NCBI RefSeq assembly: GCF_002078015.1
Contig: NZ_LWBP01000045.1
Location: forward strand, 157,467-221,466
Source: Niastella populi
GTDB lineage: Bacteria; Bacteroidota; Bacteroidia; Chitinophagales; Chitinophagaceae
Direction: 5' to 3'
DNA length: 64,000 nt
Below are positions 27,587-36,673 of the stretch, piece after piece (position 1 is the first letter of the stretch; every line of letters starts with the position of its first letter). A program made the position numbers and the translations under genes. The notes under the pieces were generated by a model, which was not told where the DNA came from, ran no database searches, and saw only the letters and a program-made list of their open reading frames with translations.

Positions 27587-29535
27587 ATGAGAAAATGTAT
27601 ACTACTGTTTTTTCTTTTACTTTTTAAAGTGATTGCATTTGCACAAAGTATCTGGCCTGCTGAAGCTTCTGAAATATGTCCGCACCAGGATTTTTCTAAT
27701 GCAACGCAAAGCGACGCCAGAACCGTACGTTTTGATATTAACTTTGGTAATTTGCTGCCAGCTATTTTTATATTGCAGAAGATGGAGGCGCAGCTCCAAA
27801 AAGATGCAAGATTATCAGGAACCTTATACCAGAAAGTTTCACTTCTGAAAAAGCGACATTTTACGTTGCGTTTGAAGATCAGGCAACCGGCGTTGCTGAA
27901 TTTACGGTAATGCATAATATTATGGGCCCGGTAAAAACATACAAATTCCCTCTTGTCAGAAGCCTTAAAGGGCAGAAAACTACATTAAGATACCCGCTAT
28001 ACATGGATTTTCCATTGTGTACTACCGGCATTATTCCTTACGGTTTTGACAGCCTTGTATTTTACAGAAGACCTGATACCAAAAAGCCATTTGGAACATC
28101 TATCCCTTTATATGAATATTCTGTTCCTCAAGGATGGAAAGTAGGTAATGTAATTTCAACCGGCCCTAATAATTTAATACTTGCCTCACCGCAGGCAAAT
28201 ATTACTTATGATGAATCGCATAGCGGTGAAGTAAAGATCAGGGCAACCCAGAAAGGGTACTTGTGCGATGGTACCACTTCCCTCTCCGCCGGTGATTGGA
28301 TGACTATAACTTATACAAGGCCCGAATTAAAGCTGACAGTAAATGGGGCTACTGATCTCAAGCTAACCTGCGGTCAATCTGCTATTTGCAATTTCACAGT
28401 AGAAAACGGCAATGCTTCATGTATAACGTATGACTGGAATGTCGGTAATGCAGGCAGTTGGCTATATAACGGGAGTGCCGCTCCTCAGATTATCACTACC
28501 ACCAACAATACCTTAACACTACAACAGGTCCCATGTGCAGAAATACCAGGCAACGTTTCAGTAGCTCTAAAAGTAAATAACGCGGTTGTACGTACATTAT
28601 CTGTACCTGTTTCTTTACTAATGCCACAACTTTCTATAGCAGGGCCAACTGAATTATGCAATACAGGTAATTATATTCTTGAAAATGTGCCTTGTAATGC
28701 TTCCGTTACCTGGAGTACAGCAACCAATTATGTTAATATGACCCCTTCAGGGAATTCAGTAACGCTTGACAGGATAGCTCCTGGTAATATTGTCTTAAAA
28801 GCTACATTATTGAATTTGTGCGGCGGTAATATCCTAGATGTAACTAAAAATGTAAAAGTAAGCTCCCCACCTGCTGTTCCTTTGCTGGGCACCATCACAT
28901 CAGATGGTTATACAAAGGGCATCGAAAAGTGTAATGTAATAACCGGACAATTTTCACCTGGTAAATACCATTGTTTTGTAAGTTTCAATGCTCCCACTAT
29001 TGACAGAGTTGCCTGGACTCATGTGGGCGGGTCATCCAACACGGCTAATGTATTATTGCCCAGTTCAGATGGAAAGAATGCTGAGATCAGGATATATCCC
29101 GGTGGGGGAAGTGGCGTTTGGAGGGTATCGGCATCAAATGCTTGCGGTTCTACATTAGGTAACTTCGGCTTTTATGCTAACGTCCCTTGCCCTCTTGAAA
29201 GAATAGCTACCCAGGCCGATGCTGTAAATGCGAAATCTAATACTACTGCTAATGTTCCTTTAAATGGAATTACACTGATGCCTAATCCGGCCAGCAGCCA
29301 GATAACTATTGCAATTGATATAAACGATACAGGGGTTACTAGTACAAAAAATACCACTAAATTAATAACTGGAGTAAGAATTTACGATGTACTGGGTAGA
29401 CTAAGAAAAAAACATCGGTATAATAGGTTAAGCAGTGTGAACGTGGCTATCGATGATCTGGCCAGCGGGTTATATTTTGTAGAGATCATTACTGGCACTG
29501 GAAGTAGTAAACGCAATCTTAATATCGTTCGATAA
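27587..29535 (+). pseudogene. T9SS-secreted protein, disrupted by a -1 frameshift
   Basis: Signal peptide (KCILLFFLLLFKVIAFAQ) at 27587. The frame leaves its protein-like reading at the five-T run 27765-27769; adding one T there joins it to the frame that continues to 29535, giving about 649 residues (junction reading LLPAIFYIAEDGGAAP). The body has several PKD/Ig-like beta repeats (for example AICNFTVENGNASCITYDW and SIAGPTELCNTGNYIL). The last 85 residues are a type A T9SS sorting domain (LMPNPASSQITI, VRIYDVLGRL, LASGLYFVEI), so the intact protein would be surface-attached or secreted. Function unknown; could be a real pseudogene or a sequencing error. An ATG at 27910 could start a signal-less 541-residue product. 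Confidence 0.8.
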
Positions 29536-29607
29536 TTGGGCAAAGGAAAATTACCACTCTCTCATTGAAAGTATCAATTCTGTAGGCACTTTATGATATC
29601 AAGATGT

Positions 29608-29632
29608 AAGCCGCCCACCGGGCGGCTTTTCC
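29608..29632 (+). terminator. Intrinsic terminator of T9SS cargo gene
   Basis: Perfect 9-base stem AAGCCGCCC/GGGCGGCTT (29608-29616 and 29620-29628) with a 3-base loop, followed by TTCC. Located 73 bases past the stop codon. Confidence 0.85.
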
Positions 29633-29702
29633 TGTATAACGATAATTCGGAATAATTCTTGAAGATATTATAGTATATGGTAATTTATTCATGTCGGGGG
29701 AT

Positions 29703-29909
29703 AACGACCTGCGATATATTATTAATATCAGTTACCGCGTAATGCCGGCGCGGGGAATGCAACAGGTTCGAAAAACGAATTGTCTGTTCTCTCTATCGCT
29801 TGCGCAATCTTTCTATCCGTTCAAACCAGCCGTTGAAGCAACGGAAACTGCAGTTGAGGCGTATAACAGATCGGATGTTAAACTGCAGATCATTTTGACA
29901 AGGAGATAA
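29703..29909 (+). pseudogene. Duplicated 3' end of the helix-hairpin-helix gene
   Basis: Bases about 29711-29909 are roughly 93% identical (about 15 differences in 205) to 26982-27180, the last 66-68 codons of the HHH outer-membrane gene, in the same frame and to the same stop codon. Similarity begins abruptly at DLRYIINISYRVMP and ends shortly after the TAA. About half the differences are synonymous and the rest mostly conservative (V/I, I/V, R/Q), implying divergence while still coding. The copy has no signal peptide and only a short upstream extension, so it is most likely a non-functional remnant. Confidence 0.85.
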
Positions 29910-30351
29910 ATAAGTTGTTGTTAACGGTTGGTGAATGGCTTCTTAACGCCGTTGGTAAAATTAAAATCAAATTAAATAGCGAAGTTCGGTTATGCCTCAT
30001 ACGGCAATTAAAAATTATATCAATATACCGCTGATGTAATTTTAAGGTAATTAAGTTGTCGTGATTGCGGTAGTTTTATTCACATACTAACGGCGGGTAA
30101 GAAAAAATAAACTAACGAAAGTGGTTGTCCCAGACGGATATAAATCAATGCTGGCCTGTATTAAGGTGTTCTGAAAAAGTATTGAAGTTTTCATGATGAA
30201 TGAAGCTTTGACTTTTTTTTAGCTTGCAGCATTTGTAGAAATCGTTTTGTCTAACGGTTAGCAAAATTTATTTTATTTGCAACCTGATTTACGATTCCTG
30301 GTAAACGTAATGTTCATCGGGGTCGAGTCACAATAAAAATTCACAAGTCTC
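29910..30351. other. Upstream region of the first susC
   Basis: No gene. AT-rich. A TTTGACTTTTTTT stretch at about 30206 followed by GCAGCATTTGTAG could be a promoter. Words TAACGG/AACGCCG repeat around 29930-29970, 30088 and 30254. The last 12 bases before the ATG (ACAAGTCTC) nearly match those before the second susC. Confidence 0.45.
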
Positions 30352-33300
30352 ATGAGAAAAATTCTATCACTGCTTGCAGTGCTGGTACTTTTGTCAGTAT
30401 TAGCTACTGCGCAAACCCGCTTTATTACCGGACAGGTTAAAGATGAACTAGGGGAACCCGTCCCATTTGCAACGGTAACAATCAAAGGAACAAGCAAAGG
30501 AGTAACCACAGATGACAACGGCAACTTTCGTATTCAGGCCAATACGGGGGATGTTCTTGTTTTTTCTGCTATAGGCACCGAGAGATCGGAGGTTACAGTT
30601 GGCCCTGGAGATATATTAGGTGTTACGCTCAAGAAAACGGGCGCTTTACAGGAAGTAGTAGTAACGGCGCTGGGTGTGCAACGTCAGGCCAGGGAACTGG
30701 GTTATGCCACCTCACGCATTCGTAACAGTGAGCTTAACCAGGCCAAAACGGTTAATCTTCAAAACGGCCTTACCGGTAAAGTATCGGGTTTAAATATCAC
30801 TACAGTAAATAGTGGGGTATTTGAAGAGTCGAAGATCAACTTACGTGGTTTGCGGTCGCTGACTGGTAACAACCAGCCGCTGTTGGTAATTGACAACATT
30901 CCTACGCCGTTGAGTTATATTTCCACCATTAACCCCAATGATGTGCAGGATGTGAACGTGTTGAAGGGCGCTTCTGCTGCCGCAGTTTACGGCCCCGATG
31001 GCGTGAATGGGGTAATGATTATTAGAACCAAAAGGGGCGCCAGTGGCAAACCCGTAATTAATGTCAGCCATACGATTCAATGGGCCCGGGTTTCATTTAT
31101 GCCCGAAGTGCAGAAGCGTTTTGGTGGTGGAACCAGTGAAGACCAATATGGCCGTGCATTGTATGACCCTATTGAGAACCAGCAGTTTGGTCCTGAGTTC
31201 GATGGCAGCATGATGCCTATTGGACCTGTTTTGGAAGATGGCGATCAGCAAATGGTTAAATATAGCGCTACTGATGAAAGAAAGAAATTTTGGAACAATG
31301 GTTTGACATTGCAAACCGATGTTTCGTTTGGCGGACAGGGTTTTTATTTTTCTGCCCAGGATGCAGACATCAAAGGTTTGATGCCAAAGGATAAAAACCG
31401 CCGTACTTCTTTCAGGCTGAACGGATCAAAGGAATATGGCAAATTAAAAGTATTCGGCAATATCAATTACATTCAAAACAACTATGATGTAGTAAATGAT
31501 GCTGCTTATGCATCAAGGTTCCCGGGCAGCTATAATGGTAGCGTGTACTTTACCGTGTTGAATACGCCTGCGCATGTTCCGCTCACATCCTATAAGAATA
31601 TGAATAATAAATATGCTCAATACTCCAATTACTATAATGAGTATTTTGTCAATCCATATTGGGTAATTGATAATCATCGCACTAAATCACGCACGGATAA
31701 TTTCCTCACTTCTGCCGAGGCAACGTTTAATCATGCGGAATGGCTTTCAGCTACTTACCGTTTAGGCGCTGCTTTATCTTTCTCTTCATTCAAGAATGAG
31801 AACGGACCCGTAGTAACTACTGACTGGGCACAGGACCATCGCGGACAACAATTCGATCCTCAGCCAAGCTTTGTGAACGATGGTGAGAATTACACCAGCC
31901 GTGTAACACATGAGTTCTTTTTAAACGGTAGAAAAGAGGTAAGTGATTTTGCCTTCAATTACATTTTAGGTACCCGATACAGGCAGAATGATGCTAAATA
32001 CATGAATGTATCCGGAAATAATCTGCAAATTGCCGGTTTGTATAATAACTCGGTAAGATTAGGTGAAGCAGGTGTAGACGAAGTTAACTATCGTACCCGC
32101 TTGTTTTCTGTATTCGGTCAATTGAGCGCCAGCTATAAAGGTTGGGCAAACGTGGAGTTTTCTGCTGCAAACGATTGGGATAGCCGTTTGAATCCGGATA
32201 TGAATTCGTACTTCTATCCCGGGGTTAGTGCATCGGTTGTATTAAGCGATGCCATTCCCTTTATACAGGATAGCAAAATACTGTCATACTTAAAGGTGAG
32301 AGGGGCTATTTCGAAATCAGCCAATGTTAACCTGGGAAGACTGGACAATGCCTTTACAGGCGCTTATGCACTTCAACCTATTTATAATGCCACAGGTGGT
32401 TTCCCTTATGGTAACCTGGGTGGCTTTAGCGCAGGAAATATCTTTACCGACCCGAATATTGAGCCGGAGTTTGTTAACTCCCGTGAAATTGGGATAGAGC
32501 TGGGTTTCCTGAGAAACCGGATCAACTTTGATATCACATATTTCAACCAGAAGAATACCAACCAGATCCTGGAAGTTCAGCAGTCTCCCGGTACCGGTTA
32601 TACTTCGTATGTTGACAATGCGGCCGATTTCAAAAACTACGGAGTTGAAATGGACCTGAATATTACTCCTGTGGTCAAACTCGGCGATGTGAATATCAAC
32701 CTGGGTGTCAATGCAACGTATAACAATAACGAGGTTCTTGCCCTTTTCCCCGGCATTAATGAATTGGCAATCGGTGGTACCAACCAGTTTACACAAATTG
32801 CGGCCAGTTCACCAGATGCATACAACTATGCTATCGTAGGGCAGCCTGCCTTTGTTTTTAAATTATCTGATTACAAAAGAGATCCACAGGGCAGAGTGAT
32901 TGTTGACAGGTCTACCGGATATCCTTCATTGCAGGACAGCCTGGTAACCCGTGGCAGATCATTACCCACCTGGATCGTTGGTATCAATCCATCAGTATCA
33001 TGGAAAGGACTTAGTGTTGCTATGACCTGGGATTACAGAGGCGGACATTATGTATATCATGGCATAGGTTCTGATATGGATTTCACCGGTATATCCGCCC
33101 GCAGTGCTCAGTTTGGCCGTGAGCGTTTCATATTCCCTAATTCGGTATACGATGATGGTACCGGAAAATATGTTTCTAATGAAAATATTCAGGTGGCTAA
33201 TGGTGGAAGGAACTACTGGGCTACCGGTACTACCAATACATCTGTTGGCACCAACTACTTTTCAAGCGGATCTTTCTGGAAGTTGAGAGAGTTGGCTATT

Positions 33301-33522
33301 TCATACCAACTGCCATTTGCATGGATTGGTGAAAAACAGATCATCAAAAGGATCGTTTTAAGTTTTGTAGGAAGGAACCTGTTCACATTCCTGCCAGAAT
33401 CAAACCAATGGACAGACCCGGAGTTTAACTATACTACCACAAACAACACTTTTGGTATCAATAGTACATTCTCTACTCCGCCTGCAAGAACTTATGGTGC
33501 GTCACTGAATTTGACCTTTTAA
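30352..33522 (+). CDS. SusC/RagA TonB-dependent outer-membrane transporter
   Basis: 1056 residues. Signal peptide (KILSLLAVLVLLSVLATAQ), carboxypeptidase-regulatory-like domain (about 25-100: ITGQVKDELGEPVPFATVTIKG), the SusC linker EVVVTALGVQR, a plug domain with NLRGLRSLTGNNQPLLVIDNIP and VLKGASAAAVYGPDGVNGVMIIRTKRG, and a 22-strand-type barrel ending GASLNLTF. It imports oligomers across the outer membrane using TonB energy. Followed after 17 bases by its SusD partner. No anti-sigma/ECF pair adjoins it and there are no glycoside hydrolases in the locus, so the substrate is open; peptides or other oligomers are possible. Confidence 0.97.
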   Translation: MRKILSLLAVLVLLSVLATAQTRFITGQVKDELGEPVPFATVTIKGTSKGVTTDDNGNFRIQANTGDVLVFSAIGTERSEVTVGPGDILGVTLKKTGALQEVVVTALGVQRQARELGYATSRIRNSELNQAKTVNLQNGLTGKVSGLNITTVNSGVFEESKINLRGLRSLTGNNQPLLVIDNIPTPLSYISTINPNDVQDVNVLKGASAAAVYGPDGVNGVMIIRTKRGASGKPVINVSHTIQWARVSFMPEVQKRFGGGTSEDQYGRALYDPIENQQFGPEFDGSMMPIGPVLEDGDQQMVKYSATDERKKFWNNGLTLQTDVSFGGQGFYFSAQDADIKGLMPKDKNRRTSFRLNGSKEYGKLKVFGNINYIQNNYDVVNDAAYASRFPGSYNGSVYFTVLNTPAHVPLTSYKNMNNKYAQYSNYYNEYFVNPYWVIDNHRTKSRTDNFLTSAEATFNHAEWLSATYRLGAALSFSSFKNENGPVVTTDWAQDHRGQQFDPQPSFVNDGENYTSRVTHEFFLNGRKEVSDFAFNYILGTRYRQNDAKYMNVSGNNLQIAGLYNNSVRLGEAGVDEVNYRTRLFSVFGQLSASYKGWANVEFSAANDWDSRLNPDMNSYFYPGVSASVVLSDAIPFIQDSKILSYLKVRGAISKSANVNLGRLDNAFTGAYALQPIYNATGGFPYGNLGGFSAGNIFTDPNIEPEFVNSREIGIELGFLRNRINFDITYFNQKNTNQILEVQQSPGTGYTSYVDNAADFKNYGVEMDLNITPVVKLGDVNINLGVNATYNNNEVLALFPGINELAIGGTNQFTQIAASSPDAYNYAIVGQPAFVFKLSDYKRDPQGRVIVDRSTGYPSLQDSLVTRGRSLPTWIVGINPSVSWKGLSVAMTWDYRGGHYVYHGIGSDMDFTGISARSAQFGRERFIFPNSVYDDGTGKYVSNENIQVANGGRNYWATGTTNTSVGTNYFSSGSFWKLRELAISYQLPFAWIGEKQIIKRIVLSFVGRNLFTFLPESNQWTDPEFNYTTTNNTFGINSTFSTPPARTYGASLNLTF

Positions 33523-33539
33523 AGAAAACTACGATTACA

Positions 33540-35045
33540 ATGAAAAAGACTATCAATATAAAATTGGCATTTGTTCTTTTGATCGCTGCCGTATTGGGAA
33601 GCTGCCAGAAGAAACTCGATATCAATCAGAATCCGAACTTGCCCGAAGATGCGGTAGTAACTGCGGAGCTTATTTTACCAAATGCGTTACACGCTACCGG
33701 CGTGCAAACTGCCCTTGGTTACGGGTGGCTTTCGAACTGGATGGGATACTGGTCTGCTTCAGGTTCATTCAACCCGAGTACTGAAGAGTCAAGCTATAAC
33801 ATTACCAATACCTTCCAGGAAGGTAAGTGGTCTGGTATTTATAATACGTTGTTTGATCTGCAAAAAGTAGATGAAAAAGCGAGTGCTGCCGGCCAAACCT
33901 TTTACAGGGCTATTTCTATGATCATGAAAGCCCATTTGTATCAAAACCTTGTTGATATTTACGGCAATGTGATATACAGCCAGGCATTTCAGCCTACTGT
34001 ATATCCTACCCCTGAGTACGATGATGCAGCAAAAATATATGAGGATCTGCATGTGAAACTGGATTCGGCTATTGGATTGATGAAGAGCGCTTCTGTTTCA
34101 AACAAGGCCAAAGAAATTGACATTGTTTATGGCGGAAACACCACTTTATGGATCAAACTGGCCAATACCATTAAGCTCAGATTACTGATCAGGGCTTCAA
34201 AAGTGGAAGCCAATCCTACTGCAGAACTGGCTAAAATAAAAGCCAATGGCGGGGTACTGCAAAGCGGTGAAACAGCCGATGTAAACCCCGGATACAGGAA
34301 CGATAATAACAGGCAAAGTCCGTTCTACGCTGTTTACGGTTTGTTGGTAAGTGGTGAAGACGCCAACACATTTTTCAGAGCAAATGCATACGCTATTGAC
34401 TACCTGGAAGGCAACGCCGATGCCAGGCTCGGTTATTTCTTTAAACCGGCTAAAAGCCCAACCAGCGCATCACACCCTTATGTAGGAACTGTGTATGGCG
34501 GTGAACCCAATTCGGCTTTCGGTGGCGACCAAACCTCTAATGTTGGTATGGGGTTGGTGCGTTCTGCTGAACAACCGCAATGGATAGTGACTTCTATGGA
34601 AAGCATGTTTCTGCAGGCAGAAGCCATATTAAAGGGATGGGATGTTGGCGGACCATATGCAGGAAATGCGCAGGACGCCTATGAAGCAGCCGTAACGGAA
34701 TCGTTTTTATGGTTGCAGGTACCAAATGCAGCAACGGAGGCTGATGATTATATGCAGAATGTTGCAGATTGGGCATCTGCCGTTGACGATGCCGAAAGAC
34801 TGGAATTGATAATATGGCAAAAATATATAGCCTTAACTGGTATAAATCCTTTGGAAGCATGGAATGACTATAGAAGAACGGGCTTCCCAGGCGACGTACC
34901 GTTGAGTATTAACAATGCCCGTGGTAACAGGAAAATTCCTGTAAGGCTTTTATATCCTTCAATTGAGTATGCGGTGAATGCAGGTAATGTGGCCAAACAG
35001 GGAACCATCAATACTCAAACCTCAACATTATTTTGGGATAAATAA
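33540..35045 (+). CDS. SusD/RagB-like surface lipoprotein (SusD_2 type)
   Basis: 501 residues with a lipoprotein signal (LAFVLLIAAVLGSCQKK, lipobox LGSC) followed by the SusD_2-type N-terminus DINQNPNLPEDAVVTAELILPNALHATG and tetratricopeptide-like helices. C-terminal features are the family motifs QWIVTSMESMFLQAEAILKGW and ERLELIIWQKYIALTGINPLEAWNDYRRTGFP. It forms the lid of the SusCD import complex on the cell surface and binds the substrate. Translated right after susC. Confidence 0.95.
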   Translation: MKKTINIKLAFVLLIAAVLGSCQKKLDINQNPNLPEDAVVTAELILPNALHATGVQTALGYGWLSNWMGYWSASGSFNPSTEESSYNITNTFQEGKWSGIYNTLFDLQKVDEKASAAGQTFYRAISMIMKAHLYQNLVDIYGNVIYSQAFQPTVYPTPEYDDAAKIYEDLHVKLDSAIGLMKSASVSNKAKEIDIVYGGNTTLWIKLANTIKLRLLIRASKVEANPTAELAKIKANGGVLQSGETADVNPGYRNDNNRQSPFYAVYGLLVSGEDANTFFRANAYAIDYLEGNADARLGYFFKPAKSPTSASHPYVGTVYGGEPNSAFGGDQTSNVGMGLVRSAEQPQWIVTSMESMFLQAEAILKGWDVGGPYAGNAQDAYEAAVTESFLWLQVPNAATEADDYMQNVADWASAVDDAERLELIIWQKYIALTGINPLEAWNDYRRTGFPGDVPLSINNARGNRKIPVRLLYPSIEYAVNAGNVAKQGTINTQTSTLFWDK

Positions 35046-35057
35046 AAACTAAACTAC

Positions 35058-36032
35058 ATGCAAAATATAATTAAGCTACTTACCATTTCAGGTGCCATGG
35101 CATTGGTGCTCACCGCCGGTACCGGGTGTTTGAAAGATAAATTATCAGATGATGGTCTTACCAACCCAAATATCAGCGGCTCTCCTGGAATTATAGAGAT
35201 ACCGGGAACCCTGGAAGCAAAGACTTCTTTTAACAAGTCTATCGTGAGCATACCTAATAGCTCAAAAGATACAACTTTCGATGTGGTATTCGTTCGCCTG
35301 GCTGCCGACCAGCCCGCAGGAGAAGATATAACGGTTCAACTTGAGCTCGATCAGCAATTGCTGGATGACTATAATGATACGGCAGAAACTCATATGGTAC
35401 AACCGCCCGCTTCGGTTTATGCATTCGATAATTCTAATTTAACAGTTACGATTCCTAAAGGAGCAAGGCAGGGTTCTTTAAAAATGAAGGTGGTTCCTGC
35501 TGATCTTGCCAGTGGTGAATACGGGTTTGCATTTAAAATTAAAAGTGTGTCCAATTCTGCATATCGTTTAAGCGGCAATTTTAATTATTCAGTAACATCG
35601 GTAGGTGTTAGAAACAAGTGGGATGGTGTTTATGAAATAACTGGTTCATTGGTTGACCTGGTAAACCCGGCACTCAGTTCTGTTCCAGGCGACCCATACC
35701 CTTATGAGGTTGAATTAAGGACCACCGGCCCGACTTCTGTAGGCATGTTTGTGCCCGGGTTAGATTTTGCACATTTAATTGCCGGTAACAGCTATTATGG
35801 CGCTTACGGTCCGGTATTGACCTTTGATGAGGCCACAAATAAGGTAATAAGTGTTACAAATTATTTTGGTCAGCCATCAAGTAATAACCGCAGCGGACAA
35901 ATTGATCCCACCGGCATTAATGCGTATGATCCCGCTACCAGAACTATAGATGTTAAGTATTTTTTAATTCAGGCGGGAAGCGTGCGTACGACTTTCGATG
36001 ACAAATTAGTCTATACAGGCCCAAGGCCATAG
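35058..36032 (+). CDS. DUF1735-type surface lipoprotein
   Basis: 324 residues with a lipoprotein signal (AMALVLTAGTGCLKDK). The first domain (about 55-180) reads TTFDVVFVRLAADQPAGEDITVQLEL...VTIPKGARQGSLKMKVVPADL...EYGFAFKIKSVSN, the DUF1735 (BT_3987 N-terminal) immunoglobulin-like fold. The second domain (about 185-320) begins NKWDGVYEITGSL and resembles the C-terminal lipocalin-like part found in such proteins. It is the third gene of the susCD operon (12 bases after susD) and probably helps capture the substrate at the cell surface. Confidence 0.85.
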   Translation: MQNIIKLLTISGAMALVLTAGTGCLKDKLSDDGLTNPNISGSPGIIEIPGTLEAKTSFNKSIVSIPNSSKDTTFDVVFVRLAADQPAGEDITVQLELDQQLLDDYNDTAETHMVQPPASVYAFDNSNLTVTIPKGARQGSLKMKVVPADLASGEYGFAFKIKSVSNSAYRLSGNFNYSVTSVGVRNKWDGVYEITGSLVDLVNPALSSVPGDPYPYEVELRTTGPTSVGMFVPGLDFAHLIAGNSYYGAYGPVLTFDEATNKVISVTNYFGQPSSNNRSGQIDPTGINAYDPATRTIDVKYFLIQAGSVRTTFDDKLVYTGPRP

Positions 36033-36049
36033 ATATAATACTATATAAA

Positions 36050-36096
36050 AAGGCTTGAGTTCGGTCTTATACCGGCTCAGGCTTTTTTGTTTTTTG
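36050..36096 (+). terminator. Intrinsic terminator of first susCD operon
   Basis: A stem AGGCTTGAG...CTCAGGCTT with inner TCGGT/ACCGG pairs (about 36051-36083) followed by TTTTTTGTTTTTT. 18 bases after the last stop codon of the operon. Confidence 0.8.
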
Positions 36097-36673
36097 AAAT
36101 AGTATAAGTTATAAAAATGAGTACTAAATCTATCAGGGATTTTCTTAACAATATTGCCTTTGGCCGGTTTTCCCGTATTAATCTTTAGGGCTTTCTTAAC
36201 ATTTGCCGTTAGGTTTGCGGCTTAAAACATGCAGCATACAGTTGTATTTGTATCTCCGCTTTCCGCTTTTAGCAGTCTATTCCAGCCGCAAAATCCCTTT
36301 TTAACATCAACTTTCCTGAAGTTAATTACTTTCTAATATGTGTTGGTTTTGCTATTTTTTGCAGCGGAAAATCATGCATTTGTGACTTTCTTTCACGATT
36401 ACTTATAAAATATATAGTAAATTAATTAAGTTATGATTTAATGTGTTATTATATTAATCATGAATAAGTTATATCGTTTTGCTCTTCTTCCCCTGGTGAT
36501 CATGTGCTTGCAGTATCTATTCACGATAAAAAGAATTGCAGCATTATACAAATTCAATTTGTCTACCCCAAACGGGTCTGGGTATCGGCCCTTTGGTTTA
36601 ACTTTTTTTTATAGTATTTCAGGATTTCGATACTTTTAGAACTGGTTCGTCACATTTTAAACTTACAAGTCAC
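36097..36673. other. Intergenic region upstream of second susC
   Basis: 577 bases with no supported gene. AT-rich throughout. ATACTTTTAGAAC at about 36633 is one base from TAnnTTTG and could be the promoter of the second susC, 40 bases before its start. No palindrome or riboswitch-like structure stood out. Confidence 0.4.
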
